Notes under the pieces: model-generated | Databases searched by the model: none | Told to the model about the DNA's origin: nothing | The model's input: the letters and a program-made list of their open reading frames with translations, nothing else | Program-made: the position numbers and the translations under genes | In this document: one piece after another, positions 1 through 11,865 of the stretch | Numbering within the stretch: position 1 is the first letter of the stretch | Layout of the letters: each line of letters begins with the position of its first letter | NCBI GenBank assembly: GCA_022606425.2 | Contig: JAHDVF020000001.1 | Location: 620,001 to 684,000, forward strand | Direction: 5' to 3' | Origin: Lepidostoma basale | Taxonomy: Eukaryota; Arthropoda; Insecta; Trichoptera; Lepidostomatidae | DNA: 64,000 bases

Positions 1-209
1 TTATAGGACGCAGCGGCGCCCCTTCGTCAGCTTCGCTCAAACAATCCCTAGGCCCGCCCCCATTCACGCAGGACTTACATTAGCTGGAGCATGCATCATT
101 CCAGAAAAAAAAGCAAATGGGAAAAAGGCTATCTAGGCCACATTTAATCCAGTTTAATTTCAATCCACTTCTATGTCCCAATCTAACAAAACAAAATATG
201 GTACATGAT

Positions 210-462
210 TTTATGGCCTATTATAACACTGTGACAGAGTGTGGGATGGGAGGGAAAACTTGGAAGGATGAAATACTGATGGGAGGCAGACCAATAAAAC
301 ATTGGGCGGACTGCGTCTATGAGGATTGGAAGAAACTGGGAAGACTTAAAAATATAAAATGGTGAGGGATGGGTAAAGACAAGAGCCAACGGAGTACCTA
401 CTCTTTTAGAGGTGGGCAAATCCTACAATGGAATATAGCACCGAAAAGAAAAAGAAGATACT
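210..462 (+). pseudogene. Retroposon reverse-transcriptase 3'-end relic
   Basis: Reads GGRPIKHWADCVYEDWKK, then an AAG-rich tail. The same bases (gcggactgcgt...gaggactgg...) recur at 50.93 kb, so both are truncated copies of one endonuclease/RT family. The 'GRP...W.D...W' pattern is the usual C-terminal tail of these proteins. Confidence 0.45.
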
Positions 463-689
463 TTAATTTTTAAATCAAGCATTCATGTCATATTTCATTA
501 CAGAAGTTTACGAAATATATTTAATTTGAAAATAGATATTGAAATAGCACTAGAGAAGCTTCTCGTGCATAGCTCGCATAGTAACGGTGTCTGGTTTGCC
601 TTGAAATACTTCGCATAATATTATTAAAATATTGCACTAATATGAAACCAACTATTTTACATCAACATCAGTCATATAATTATTTACAG

Positions 690-1482
690 TCAAAGGTTCT
701 CATCTTCGTTTTGCGGATGACATTGTCATTCTGGCGGAATCTGTGGGGGAGCTAGAAGGCATGCTAGATGAACTGAACACTGCATCCAGACGAGTGGGTC
801 TCGGGATGGATTTGGACAAGACGAAAGTCATGTATAATGAATATATTATCCCGAGATCAGTAACCGTCGATGGGTCGGCTCTCGAAGTGGTACAAGAATA
901 CACATATCTTGGCCAAATCATACAATTAGGACGAAACAATTTCGAGAAAGAAGCCGACCGAAGAAATCAGTTGGGTTGGGCGGCCTTTGGAAAATTACGT
1001 CATGTTCTCACTTCCAAAATACCACAATGCCTCAAGACTAAGTCTTCAACCAGTGCGTCTTGCCAGTCATGACGTACGGAGCCGAGACGTGGACACCGAC
1101 AAAAGGTCTAGTCTACAGATTCAAGGTCGCCCAGCGCGCCATGGAAAGAGCCATGCTTGGAATAACCTTGAGGGACAGATTTAGAAACGAATTTATTCGA
1201 CAACAAACCATGGTGACTGAGGTGGCTCTACGGATAGGCGGGCTGAAGTGGCGGTGGGCTGGCCATATCTGTCGGAGAACCGACAGCTGATAGGGAAGAC
1301 GGGTTCTGGAGTGGAGACCACGTACAGGATTCCGTAGAATTGGACGTCCCCCTGCCCGCTGGACCGACGATCTGAAGAGGATTGCTGGACATGGATGGAT
1401 GGGAGCGGCAATGGATAGGGGGCGGTGGCGTGCTTTGGTAGAGGCCTACATTCAGCAGTGGATGACAGACGGCTGATGATGA
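690..1482 (+). pseudogene. Endonuclease/RT retroposon fragment with FADD motif, frameshifted
   Basis: Begins with the RT catalytic box (LRFADDIVILAES) at about 702-740, continues through a YLGQIIQ block, a frameshift near 1040, then CVLPVMTYGAETW and RAMLGITLRDR. Two adjacent stops at 1288-1293 interrupt the same frame before GRPPARWTDDLKRIAG and EAYIQQW. The 5' two-thirds of the element (endonuclease and most of the RT) is missing. It is a dead LINE copy. Confidence 0.8.
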
Positions 1483-2394
1483 AAGGTAAAATACGTTATT
1501 AAAATTTGTGTACGAATGCAATAAATTACACGTAATTGTGTTATATTACGTGTGGTTTTTGTTATTTAATACTTAAAAGCCAGTGCGGTATAAGTCAGAC
1601 ATTTGATTTGGCTTCTAGAAAGTCTCCATTTAATTAATTAACACCAGGGTAGGGCTTACCGAATCACGCGATCCTAGGTACAAAGACGAACTTTAGACTT
1701 TTCAGCTGGGTGATACCTATAATCCACATACATACCAATTAACGTATCTCGCAACCTATATATTTAACTTGTTGTCATATTTAGGGTGTAATATTTTTGT
1801 TCAATTAATAGCGCCATGTAATGCATAAACACGTATGCTAGTGACATATAATCCATTTCCATTTTTTTAACCTAGGTCATTTTTGAACACCAACATTTTG
1901 TTACTGTTATATATGATTGAAACAAAAGAATCTCGATAGTTTTAATTTAAATAAAATTCCAGAATCAAACCTTGGATCTAGTCTTCTTGGGAGTACCAGC
2001 CCGGAAACTATTGCTACACCACGTGTTTCAAATTTTGTTTTTTTGGCGTTTTTTGTTCTATTTTAAAGCACTACAATAACAATAAACCACCCACACTATG
2101 CACACACATGGAACTATTTTTTAAACCATCTCACATTCCGAAAAGCACATACTAAAACAATGGCCTAACTGCAGAAATTTTTTTTGTAAGAAATTTCAAA
2201 TGACAGTTTGCCTACAGACGCCATTTTATTGCAAAACAGTATCAAACCACTTTTCAAATAACATGTGTCGTAATTTATTTTAGCGATTTCACAACCTTTT
2301 GAAATATCATAAAATTAGATTCTTTAGAAATTAACATATTGTTTTTATTCCTTTTACGTAGTTAGGACAAATGAATTATAAATAAAAATGTAAA
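1483..2394. other. AT-rich spacer, nothing recognised
   Basis: I see no coding frame, tRNA-like head or clear terminal repeat here. Confidence 0.5.
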
Positions 2395-2792
2395 AAGTAG
2401 AAATGAGATCTCTTAGACGAATGTGTGGATACTCTGTGTATAGAGTGTCGAATGAAAATATCAGAAGTGAATGATGGTGTTATGAACAAAATAATTAAAG
2501 GATCATTAGATGAAAGAATGAATGAAGAAAGAATGGTAAAAAAATTATATGTTAACGATGTAAATGGAGCTGGAAATAGAGGAAGACCGAGGGAAACGTG
2601 GCACGATCAAATAAATAAAATATTTAATGTCGGCCATGTGAGGAGTCAGAGAAATCGACGCGCGTGCATGAGACGATGTATGAATGTTGAGGAAGCGAGA
2701 GAAATATGTCAGGAAAGAAAAGTATGGCATTCCATTCTTTCTGCCTACCCCTTCGGGGAGACGGCGTGATGGTTAGTTAGTTAGTTAGTTTT
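2395..2792 (+). mobile_element. RTE-like retroposon 3' end (TTAG-tail family)
   Basis: Encodes the C-terminal block of an endonuclease/RT protein: MNKIIKGS, MVKKLYVNDVNGAG, NRGRPRETWHDQINK and a closing SAYPFGETA before the stop at 2767. The element ends GTGATGG followed by four TTAG units, the 3' signature of this family throughout the window. Only about 400 bases of the 3' end are present (5' truncation), plus a small internal deletion (the WFGHMER block is missing). Confidence 0.8.
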
Positions 2793-2817
2793 TTTTTAAT
2801 CATGAATGAATTAAATA

Positions 2818-2958
2818 TACTAACCATCACGCCATCTCCCCGAAAGGGTAGGCAGAAAGAATAGACTGTCACACTTTTACTGATGCGGCACTCCATCCTT
2901 CTCTTTTCGCTCCGCGGAAGACGCGGTGTGATGGGTTGCGAACAAGTTAGTTAGTTAA
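2818..2958. mobile_element. Two short TTAG-family 3' ends, head to head
   Basis: A minus-strand 3' end (taaccatcacgcc to about 2868) abuts a plus-strand 3' end (from about 2884) that finishes with TTAG repeats at 2946-2957. Both tails point outward. Confidence 0.6.
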
Positions 2959-2997
2959 TAAATTAAATATTTTTAAAATTACAGATCAAAAAATATT

Positions 2998-3028
<31 letters not shown>

Positions 3029-3193
3029 TTTAAATAACAAATGTAATTAAAACAAGTTTTATGACATAGCAATCTCTGATAATAGTTGCTTCAAGAGCTG
3101 ATCGTCAGATCTGGACAAATTGAGCATAATGGATGTAGTGGGGTGGGGCTACGGATCTTGGATGATGAAGCAATATTGTCAATAAGTCAAAAA

Positions 3194-4045
3194 TAGTCGA
3201 ACTCGGTTATTACGAACACGTAAATAGCGAGATCTCGGATGTAACGAGGAAATATTAGTTGATATTTTATTGTATTATTTTCTCCATACATTTTTATAAC
3301 GACTATCTCGGGGATACCGAACAAAAATATCGTCAAAATTTTTCATAAAACTGTTGATCAGTTTAGTAGAGCGATGCTGCTGGGACCAGATAATATTTAT
3401 GTCACTGGCTATGTGTATAAGTTTTTAATCGGTGTTTTCGCGGATAATTCCGATTCCGTTCATATAATATTTGAATTCCGAATTAATCGCCTTCTTCACG
3501 ACGAATTTAAATGATAGTAAAAACGGTATTCTGTAAAAAATATCTGATCATTTTCAAGTGTCAATTTTATTTAGGTAGGTGCTTTCTTCGGCAACCCCGC
3601 CGACGATTTTATTATAGCATTTGAGATAACGAGACGGTGAGATTCAAGGCTATTTTTATCGTGGCGTGTCGGTATCGGCTGATGACTGTCCAGTGTAAAT
3701 GGACCTTTTTTGGTATCAGCTGATGACGGTCCAGTGTAAATGGACCTTTAGTCGATTTTTTTTGCACAGAGCAAATTTAAGAACAATGAGAGTGAAAACA
3801 ATGCTAAAAATGGATTAAAAGAAATATGTAATATGTGTGTAACGGGAGTGTAAATAAATTGTAATTGTTAATTTTTGTTTGAATTGCAACTTTTTGTGCT
3901 ATGTAACCGCTTCAGATACTTCATGTCTTCATGTGATGGGTATATTTGTAAGCATTAAAATATATATTATATGATAAGAGGAGTAATTGCTTATAACGAC
4001 CAAATTCAGTTGGTCCCATCTTCCTCGTGAAAACCAAGTTCGACT
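3194..4045. mobile_element. Probable pogo/Tc1-like non-autonomous element
   Basis: The left end reads AGTCGAACTCGGTTAT and the right end is its inverse (AACCAAGTTCGACT), a pogo-like terminal repeat. The inside has no coding frame. It carries a copy of a separate 0.35-kb repeat (3436-3755) also found at 11.9-12.26 kb, so the structure is nested. The right-hand PG is imperfect, and the call rests on the terminal repeats alone. Confidence 0.4.
3436..3755. repeat. 0.35-kb dispersed repeat, copy 1
   Basis: Shares long runs with 11960-12262 (ccgattccgttcatat, taggtaggtgctttcttc, gtgtcggtatcggctgatga). Its end unit, with ggctgatgac then gtccagtgtaaatggacc, is tandemly doubled here at about 3670-3748. 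Confidence 0.6.
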
Positions 4046-4359
4046 GTACTTGAAATTGAGCTCAAGTTGCTATTCGTTTTAAATCTTGTTGGAAAGGTGA
4101 TTTGATGGATTGTCTGTTAATGCGAAATAAAATAGTTTTGATTAAAGTACATAGATACAAAAAAATAAGCCCAAGTACATAAATAAAAATGATTAGAAGA
4201 GTTAACAGTACAGACTAATGAATCGAAATTGTGGTTAAACCAATATCGAACACGATCATCAAAATTCAACAAAAGCATGAAACTTTGTAGTTTCGTTCAC
4301 ACCAAAAGGTTGCTCCTTCCATTTAAAAAAAATCACATTCGTTCAGATGAACTGTAGCT

Positions 4360-4590
4360 GTTAAATATCCGGTATATTGCCGCGTTTTGAGCGTAGTTGG
4401 TGCCATAAGCAGAGAGATGGAATTATTGTGCGAAACAAATGAGTATTGTGTATCAATTTACTAAGAAGTATGGAGTTATCTTTTTTTAATTGTATATTTT
4501 TGTGAAACAATATCACATCATTTGAAATTTTTTTGAACTCTTTCAATGCGTATATGCTCTGCTTAGTAAGTTATGAGCGAAATACAATGA
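4360..4590 (-). pseudogene. CR1/Jockey-like RT remnant
   Basis: The minus strand reads AEHIRIERVQKNF and then HKNIQLKKDNSILLSKLIHNT. These match the 60.3-60.5 kb RT (AAHIQRIERVQKMF, HKIIHFKIDNSELLSKLSLNT) and show that this is an eroded copy of the same LINE family. Confidence 0.55.
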
Positions 4591-4914
4591 TTTTTCATAG
4601 ATATTTTTTAAAAGTAAATATTATATATGCAGCTACGTTCTTATCAAAATCCAGATAAATTATTTTATTTCCGGTAGTTGATATGAACATGCATAGTTCT
4701 TAACTTGTTTGATATCAGAGCCGCTCCCGATGTTTAGAGGGAGTGTTAGTGTTAACGCATTGTCACACAGATTTTTTTTTAATATCAAATAGAAATTCAA
4801 ATTGTGTTCTTGTAGCGTCCGTTCAAGTCGGGGAGAATGTTTGCAATAGTGTGAGTGACCGTATGTTAAAAAAAATAGACGCTACTACTTTTATATTAAA
4901 AAAAACAAGAAGTA

Positions 4915-5085
4915 GAGATCAATCTAATAATCAATGTAGGCCACGTGAGGGGTCGGAAAAATAAACATGCGTACACGACATGATATATGCATGTTGAGGA
5001 AGTGAGACAAGTATGTCAGGAGATAATAGTCCGGCTGTTCATTCTTTCTGCCTATCCCTCGGAGAGACGGGGTGTTGTTTAGATA
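4915..5085 (+). mobile_element. TTAG-family retroposon 3' fragment, degenerate
   Basis: Carries the family landmarks 'aatgtaggccacgtgagg', 'tgttgaggaagtgag', 'gtatgtcagga' and 'cattctttctgccta', then an altered tail. Confidence 0.6.
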
Positions 5086-5173
5086 GCTCATTGTATTATA
5101 ATTTTAAAATGTGTAACTAGAAATGAAGTGCTTCATATTAAAATTTTCGGTTGTTTTTATATTATATTATAAT

Positions 5174-5600
5174 ATACTAGCGGACCCAACAGACGTTGTC
5201 CTGTCCGAACGTTGGCTTGCCTGCTATTAACTGATTCAGCAAACGTTTTTTCGATATTCGTATTTTTGGTAAACTATATACTTAATGACATTTGACATTG
5301 CGATACATGCCATACATGGAATATCGAAACACAGCGAATTGAATTTTAAATCTACGCCACGCTACAACGCAAGTGTTTTGCGCATGCCTTAACACGGGAT
5401 TCGAAATCAGCGCCATCTATGGTGAACAAACATAACTATGAATTATTCTTAGGTCAATTATTCATGAACTTTCCAGAAGGTTTTAATGGTCACCTACCGA
5501 GTCCAATTGTGAACCAAAACAAAAAATTTCTTCAAAATCGGTCCAGCTATTAGATGCACTTACTACATTTTCCTCCATGTTGTACATTACATAAATACAC
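5174..5600. repeat. Probable dispersed insect repeat
   Basis: Starts 'actagcggacccaacagacg' and ends near 'aaatcggtccagctatta'. Similar beginnings and ends are common in interspersed insect repeats. I see no second copy in the window and no coding frame. Confidence 0.3.
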
Positions 5601-6013
5601 AATTGCCTCGCTAGGTAGGTTCCTGTCAACTTGATTACTTTTCTGCCGTAACTGTTGTTTGCGTTGTACTAAAACACCGCTCGTGTTGACACACCATTTG
5701 ACGCCATTGTCTGCACTCAGATGTCAATCGAGGGGGACCCAGATTGAAGTAGCCGTTAAATATTATCTCCATCGCTTTAGCTACATTAGGATACCAACTA
5801 AAATACTCATTTCAATTGGTTGTTAGATAAATGAATGCCACGGATATCATAATGGGGATGCTGGCTACCGACATTTTGCATCTTCGATTCCGTTCAGGAA
5901 ACAATCTATTCATCTTCTTCTTTCATCTCAGGATTACCCGATGTTGACTTCATTATGTTTGGCTGGAAGATTGTTCGTACAGGGTGTTTTTTTTAGAGAA
6001 GGAGAGTTTTAAA

Positions 6014-6520
6014 TTACTCAGCCTATCCAAAAAAGCTAAGATGGCAGTGCATAATGGTGTTCTTGTACCGACCCTTATGTAAGGATGAAAGTAGAATAAA
6101 TGCAGTAGAAATGAGATCTCTTAGACGAATGTGTGAATACTCTGTGTATGATAGAGTGTCGAATGAAAATATAAGAAGTGAATGCGGTGCGAATGATGAT
6201 GTTATGAACAAAATAATGATAGGATCATTAAGATGGTTTGGATATATGGAAATAATGAATGAAGAAAGAATGGTAAAAAAAATATATGTTAACGATGTAA
6301 ATGGAACTAGAAACAGAGGATGACAGAGGAAAACGTGGCACAATCAAATAAGGCAAATATTGAATGTCGGCCATGTGAGGAGTCAGAGAAATCCCGCGCG
6401 TGCATGACACGATGTATGAATGTTGAGGAAGCGAGAGAAATATGTCAGGAAAATAAGTGTGGCAGTCCATTATTTCTGCACACCCCTTCGGGGAGACGGC
6501 GTGATGGTTAGTTAGTTAGG
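6014..6520 (+). mobile_element. TTAG-family retroposon, 0.5-kb 3' end
   Basis: Runs from the 'VPTLM' region through INAVEMRSLRRMCEYSVYDR, WFGYMEIMNEERMVKK and VNDVNGTRNRG, with frameshifts at about 6078 and 6320, to GTGATGG and two TTAG units at 6501-6518. A TIR-like 'cagggtgttttttttag' (5979-5995) lies directly upstream and may be the end of a mariner relic. Confidence 0.78.
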
Positions 6521-6819
6521 TTAATTTAATACATAATTTTCACAAGGGATTTTTTTTCTGAGTAGCTTCTTCCATCTCAAAATTAAAATAAGCTTCGTAA
6601 ATGTTATCTTCTTGGAAAAATAATTTAATTTTCCGCAATAAATTAAGTACCGAACAGCAGTTAGTCGTGTGAAAGGTTGCCGCGATGTCACTTGATGTGA
6701 CATACTGATATTGTGGCAACATTTTCTACCACAGCAGTTTACAGGGTTGCCAGTTATCACAGAAAAAAAAGAATATCATATATTTTTTAGACAATTCCGT
6801 TATCTAGAAACTTTTTTTT

Positions 6820-7049
6820 TATGCATACGACACGTCATTTGAACCCAATTACTGCATACATTTTTTTTTAGCTATTATATTGATTCTTGTGACATGTGAT
6901 AGGTAGCCAATCTATCGCCATTTTATTGTCACGTGAATTCTACACCAGACCAAAGACAGTGTGACAATCACACTGCCATCGCCGGGAATCGAACCCAGGA
7001 TCTTCGGTATGGAAATCAGAGCTCTTACCACTCTGCCACGAAGGTCGTC
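6820..7049 (-). mobile_element. tRNA-derived SINE, copy 1
   Basis: Near full length: the tRNA-like head is at the right end (gacgaccttcgtggcagagt on the minus strand, box B GGTTCGATTCC). It is followed by the body with 'gtgtgattgtcacactgtc' and 'gaattcacgtgacaataaaa', and the tail to the left. Confidence 0.8.
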
Positions 7050-7059
7050 AATCTTTATA

Positions 7060-7475
7060 ATATTTTATAGGTATGTGTGGTAGAACGATATACGACAGAA
7101 TCTCAAATGCTCATATAAGAAAGGAATGTAAAGCGAAAGAAGGTATTATGAACAAAATTATGAAAGGATTATGCACAAAATTATTAAAGGAAGAGCAAAT
7201 GACAGTTTGTAACATAAGTGTGAACGAAGAGAACTTGGAGCAGGTTAGTGAATTTGTGTATTTGGGTAGCATGTTCACAGCGATTGGCCGAACGGGAAGT
7301 GACGTCGGAAGAAGGGTTGGTGCGGGTAACAAAGTGAATGGAGCTTTAAAAATAGTTTTTGGAAACAAGAATTTATCAATGAAAGCGAAAACGGCCGTTC
7401 ACAATGTAGTTCTGGTCCCAACCCTAATGTATGGAAGCGAATCATGGAACTGGCAGAAGAAGGATGAGTAAAACG
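7060..7475 (+). mobile_element. TTAG-family retroposon piece, rearranged (first unit)
   Basis: Begins with late-protein sequence (CGRTIYDRISNAHIRKE, MNKIMKG) and then jumps back to an earlier block (MTVCNISVNEENLEQVSEF, YLGSMFTA, VLVPTLMYGSESWNWQKKDE). The 37-base stretch starting tgtgtggtagaacg occurs at 7073 and again at about 7480, so the region is a partial tandem duplication of about 407 bases. Confidence 0.7.
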
Positions 7476-7861
7476 TATGTGTGGTAGAACGATATACGAC
7501 AGAATCTCAAATGCTGATATTAAAAGGAATGTAGAGCGGAAGAAGGTATTATGAATAAAATAATGAAAGGATCCCTGCGTTGGTTCGGACATATGGAGCG
7601 CATGGATGGAGAAAGAATGGTTAAGAAAGTATACGTTAATGATGTAAATGGAGTACGGAGGCGAGGCAGACCGTGGAAAACATGGCATGACCAAATTAAT
7701 CAAATTTTAAAGGTGGGTCATGTTAGAAATCGGAAGATTCGACGTGTGTGTATGACTCGCTGTATGAATGTGGAAGAAACTAGAGAGGTGTGCCTGGATA
7801 GAGTAGTGTGGCGGTCCATTCTCTCTGCCTACCCTTACGGGGAAACGGCGTGATGGTTTGT
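7476..7861 (+). mobile_element. TTAG-family retroposon 3' end (second unit)
   Basis: Repeats the CGRTIYDRISNAD block, then carries an intact WFGHMERMDGERMVKKVYV, RGRPWKTWHDQINQIL, VCMTRCMNVEETREV and SAYPYGETA stop at 7851-7853. It ends GTGATGG with a TTG-rich tail instead of TTAG. Confidence 0.78.
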
Positions 7862-7939
7862 TGTTGTTGCTGTTTTATAGATAACGTGTGAACGAACAAA
7901 TCTACATGTTTGTTTAATAATTTACTGACCAGTTTATAA

Positions 7940-8111
7940 TAATTTTTTTTTTGTATACAACAGGTGGTTTGCATCTAATTACTGTATTCCATTTTGGTAT
8001 TTAAGCTATTATTTTGATTCTCATGACATTTGATAGGTAGCTAATCTATTGCCATTTTATTGTCACGCGAATTCTACATCAGACTAAAGACAGTGTGACA
8101 ATCACACTGTC
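7940..8111 (-). mobile_element. tRNA-derived SINE, body only
   Basis: The body and tail of the SINE (gaattctaca, acagtgtgacaatcacactg) lack the tRNA head. The right end joins an RT 3' fragment at 8112. Confidence 0.7.
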
Positions 8112-8285
8112 AGGTGACAAGGCAGCTGTCCTGGCTGCGGAACATCAAAGAGTGGACAGGAATAACAAGAGTTCAGAACCTGTTCCAAGAGGCGCAGGAT
8201 ATAGATGCCTTTGCTGTAGTGATCGCCAACGTTGGGGGGACCTGACACGGCACCGAAAGAAGAAGAAGAAAAAGAACTAAATTAC
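8100..8285 (+). pseudogene. Endonuclease/RT 3' end (WTGI...AQD family)
   Basis: In the frame from about 8112 it reads RQLSWLRNIKEWTGITRV, NLFQEAQDIDAFAVVIANVGG and then an AAG tail. It matches the longer copy at 42.57-42.95 kb. Confidence 0.7.
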
Positions 8286-8729
8286 AATATATCATATTGC
8301 ATTATGGCATTGAGGCTGGCCGGACACTGTCAAGACCAAAAGCATGCGGAGGCCAACGGAAATGAAAACATTGTGTGGTATTGCTGGATTCTGAGACTCT
8401 GCGTGATCGTGTAAGGAACTCCACAATCTGAGAAATCTGCGAGCTTCAAGATGTGGTCAGTTTGGGGTGATAACGTCGATGGTACTAGTACCAACATGAT
8501 GACTCTTATACATGACTCTGTATGGAATATCAGGTCCACTAGCGAGACTCCCAAAACGATGGAGAGATAGCTGGAGTTCAATATCACAGGGGGAGAATCC
8601 TGTAATAACAATATCTTAAGTTTACAACAAATTAAAGAAGAATACAAAATAGTATTTTTTTTATATAATACACAAGTTGTTAAAATGAAAAGGCAGTTAC
8701 GCCAAGCAAGGTGAAAATTAAACCACATT

Positions 8730-9220
8730 TCAAGAAGAGTAACTTACGTCATTGAGTGGGTTTATTTTATTCTATTTTACCACACTCCATACGTGATTCA
8801 TATCACGTACATACTCGCATGTGTTCTTACCACAGCGGAAAAATAAACGTATTACTGTCATACAGCCAATAAATATGTAAATTATTTGATAGCTTATTAA
8901 GTGACTGCTCTAACATAGTTTTTTTTATGATGGATTGATTGAAACTGATTTGATGCTGGAAACTTCTTAAAAAATTCAAAATATTAAAAGTCATGACAGA
9001 GCCTTAAAAATCTGTGTACTTAGGTAGGTAAATCTGTGTACTATTAGTAGAAAGAAAGCTCTTGTCATAACGTATCTGGAACTCTTGCATATTTACATGC
9101 TTTTAAGTTTCCTTGATATCTGAATCGAAAGAAATTAAATGACGAATGTTTCCTATATCAGAATAAAATAATTCTTCTTCTTCTTCATCTTATCAGTCGT
9201 CTTTCATCTATTGCTGAACG
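8730..9220. other. AT-rich spacer
   Basis: No supported gene, RNA or repeat end is seen. Confidence 0.5.
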
Positions 9221-9254
9221 TATGCTTCTCGCAAAGCACGCCACTGCCTTCTAT

Positions 9255-9410
9255 CCATTCATTGTAGCTAAACTATCGCCATTTTACTTTCACGTGAATT
9301 CTACACCAGACCAAAGACAGTGTGACAATCATACTGCCATCGCCGGGAATCAAACCCGGGACCTTCGGTGTGGCAGTCAAAGTACTTACCACTCGGCCAC
9401 GAAGGTCGTC
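9255..9410 (-). mobile_element. tRNA-derived SINE, copy 3
   Basis: The head (ends gaaggtcgtc at 9410) and body with the usual 'acagtgtgacaatcatactg' block are present. The 3' tail is cut at about 9255. Confidence 0.75.
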
Positions 9411-10470
9411 GTATTATTCTATTAGAATTTTTGCCGTAGGGTTTGTAAGATTATTAAAAAATGAAATATATAATTGAATCAAGTAAAAACATTATGGTTT
9501 CTGATGAAAAATGTATTTTGGGGATTAGGTTAATATTGATTAATTTGAACATGATTTATTTGTATGATTTACTGTTATACGAGTGTTAAAAGCGATTAAT
9601 TTTGTCGAAAATCGACGACATAGTTATGTTTAATGTTATCAAGAAATATAATGAATTTAAGAAAGTATTGAAAAATTACAAATCGTTTAAAAAGTATTTT
9701 AATACTACATAAATTTATAACAAAAACGAAACGTACCTACGTTTATTTTAAACTGTTTAAATATGTTTAGATATTTAAAAAATATTTTTTAAATGAACCG
9801 TCTGAAACAGACAAAGTAATAGCCACAAGAGCTGAACCACTTTAAGCCAGAAGATCCATGTCCAAGACGATAAGACAAAATAGTATTTTGGTCCATATGA
9901 ATAAGTTATCTTTAAACGACTGAGTTTTCATATAGTTTTTGTAATATATTAGTATTAATAACAGTCTATAGATGTTATGATCAAAATAATTTGAAGCGAT
10001 ACAACCCTCAACATGTTTTGGAGGCTCTGGTGGGGTGGCGCGTCGGGGGATGACGCAGGCAGAATCAACTGAAGCAGGGAGTGTTTTATTACTAACGCCT
10101 AGCTATACTATCAAACGATACTTAGCTTAATGAGTATAAATTACTGGCTCAGTTCTTATGACACTTTCATAGGCCAATGCTATTACGTTCAATATTTTAT
10201 TATCAAAGATCATATATAATATAATATATTATTCTAAATATTATTATATATGCGTTCAAAAGCAGTTAAAGGCCGGTTTTTACAACGGTGATAAATTGTT
10301 TAAACATAAAACAAAATAAAAGAGAATAAATTTGTTCGTTGTGGCATGTTTAGGGTGAAGTGATCAACCCTCAATTCATACTACTGAATTTTTAACTAAC
10401 TAAGCGTTTTAAGCGCTATATGAGTTTATTTAAAAATATTATAACTTTATCATGGAGATAACGATATAAC
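9411..10470. other. AT-rich spacer with one repeat scrap
   Basis: Mostly featureless. At about 9820-9880 the minus strand carries a scrap (gagctgaacc...agccagaagatcc) of the repeat also seen at 10.5, 40.2 and 55.6 kb. Confidence 0.45.
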
Positions 10471-10489
10471 GGTGTTTGATATTTTCCCA

Positions 10490-10610
10490 TTACAATTGGA
10501 CTTGGACTTGGATCTTCTGGCTTATAGAGGTTCAGCTGTTGTGGCTATTCTTCTTACGTCTGATGTGAACATTGCTGAAGGTGATTTGGTGGGATGCAAG
10601 TATAATACAT
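10490..10610 (+). repeat. Dispersed repeat shared with 40.2 and 55.6 kb
   Basis: 'ggacttggacttggatcttc' and 'ggtgatttggtggga' recur at 40157-40310 (plus) and 55535-55790 (minus). It is probably a retroelement segment. I cannot name the family. Confidence 0.55.
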
Positions 10611-10984
10611 TCGAAAAATGTCGAGATAAATCTCTTCATATTATACTCGTATAAATTAAGTAAACCGTTATTCGATCCATGACAATACATTTGATAACTC
10701 CTCTCAGTTTAATTCGTTCTCTGTAGGACGAAGGTTTAATATTTTTTAAATATGTCGAGGTTACTCATATAAGCTGAATGAACAACCTTTTGATTCATAA
10801 AATATCAATAATTAACAAACCTGTAATAAATAGTGAAATCACATTATACGAGAGTAATTCGTAAAGTAAGGTTCTCTATGCTGTCAATAAAGATAGCAGC
10901 GCGCTGGGAGAAATCTGGCAACACTGGCTGACTCATCAACTCCTCCACTCTCTATCCCTGCCGCTCCCGCCACGCTACGCCCCT

Positions 10985-11602
10985 CAGTGTCGGCCTGGCA
11001 GCCATCGAAGATGGAGCTTCCTATCGCTGTTTCCGCCAGATGCGAAGTTGAGAGTATAATGCTTGAGGATCGGAGGATTACCATTAACGAAATTGCTCTT
11101 AGTATTCCTGGGAGTTTTAACACAACAATTCATAAAATTTTAGCTGAAAAATTAGGCTATCGAAAGGTGTATGCGCGGTGGGTACCACGAATGCTCACAG
11201 AAAACCACAAGCAGAAACCTGTTGAGCGCTCGACCTCATGTCTCAAATCAAACTCAAGAACTGCTGACAGATTTTGGCTGGACTATTTTGCCCCACCCAC
11301 CCTACAGTCCAGACCTAGCCCCTAGTGATTACCACTTATTCCCAAAATTAAAGGAACACTTGGGTGGAATGCGCTTCCATACTGATGATGAATTCAACCT
11401 AGCCCCTAGTGATTACCACTTATTCCCAAAATTAAAGGAACACTTGGGTGGAATGCGCTTCCATACTGATGATGAAGTCAAGGAAGAGGTTATTCGATTT
11501 CTCAGAGGAATGGCGGAAGAATTTTATGACTTGGGGATACAAAAGTTGGAGCATCGTCTGCAAAAGTGTTCAGACAGAAACGGCAATTATGTAGAAAAAT
11601 AG
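10985..11602 (+). pseudogene. Mariner transposase relic with internal deletion and tandem duplication
   Basis: The 5' part encodes the DNA-binding end (EVESIMLEDRRITINEIAL, KVYARWVPRMLTENHKQ). After a large deletion the 3' part resumes at ARPHVSNQTQELL, PPYSPDLAPSDYHLF and ends GNYVEK stop (11600-11602). The segment carrying the first catalytic Asp is gone, and the second Asp is lost (LSARPHV in place of the HDNARPH-type motif). An 84-base in-frame duplication (11314 and 11398) repeats LAPSDYHLFPKLKEHLGG. The element cannot make active transposase. Confidence 0.85.
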
Positions 11603-11865
11603 AGTAAGTTTTAAGCTTTAAAATGATGTACGAGTATAATGCTAAGGAAAAAAATAAAGCTGTGTATTTAAAAAAAATATGGGAACCTTATTTTATGAAT
11701 GACCCTAGTACATTACTTTTTCTACTTGGTGTCAATGGTAATGCCTTATCTCTCCTCTCTTTTCCAATTGTGGTGGGGGTTTTGGAGACTTTGGTCGTTT
11801 TCAGGAGCGTTAGGTATTATATTTACAATTGAGAAGACATCTTCCTTGCTCTTAAAATGTCCATT

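Noticed and set aside
2772..2790. Telomere-type repeat
   Set aside because: The units are TTAG (4 bases), not the insect TTAGG, and mark the 3' end of a retroposon family.
5174..5600. Helitron call
   Set aside because: No clear 5'-TC start or CTRR end with hairpin could be shown, so it is left as an unclassified repeat.
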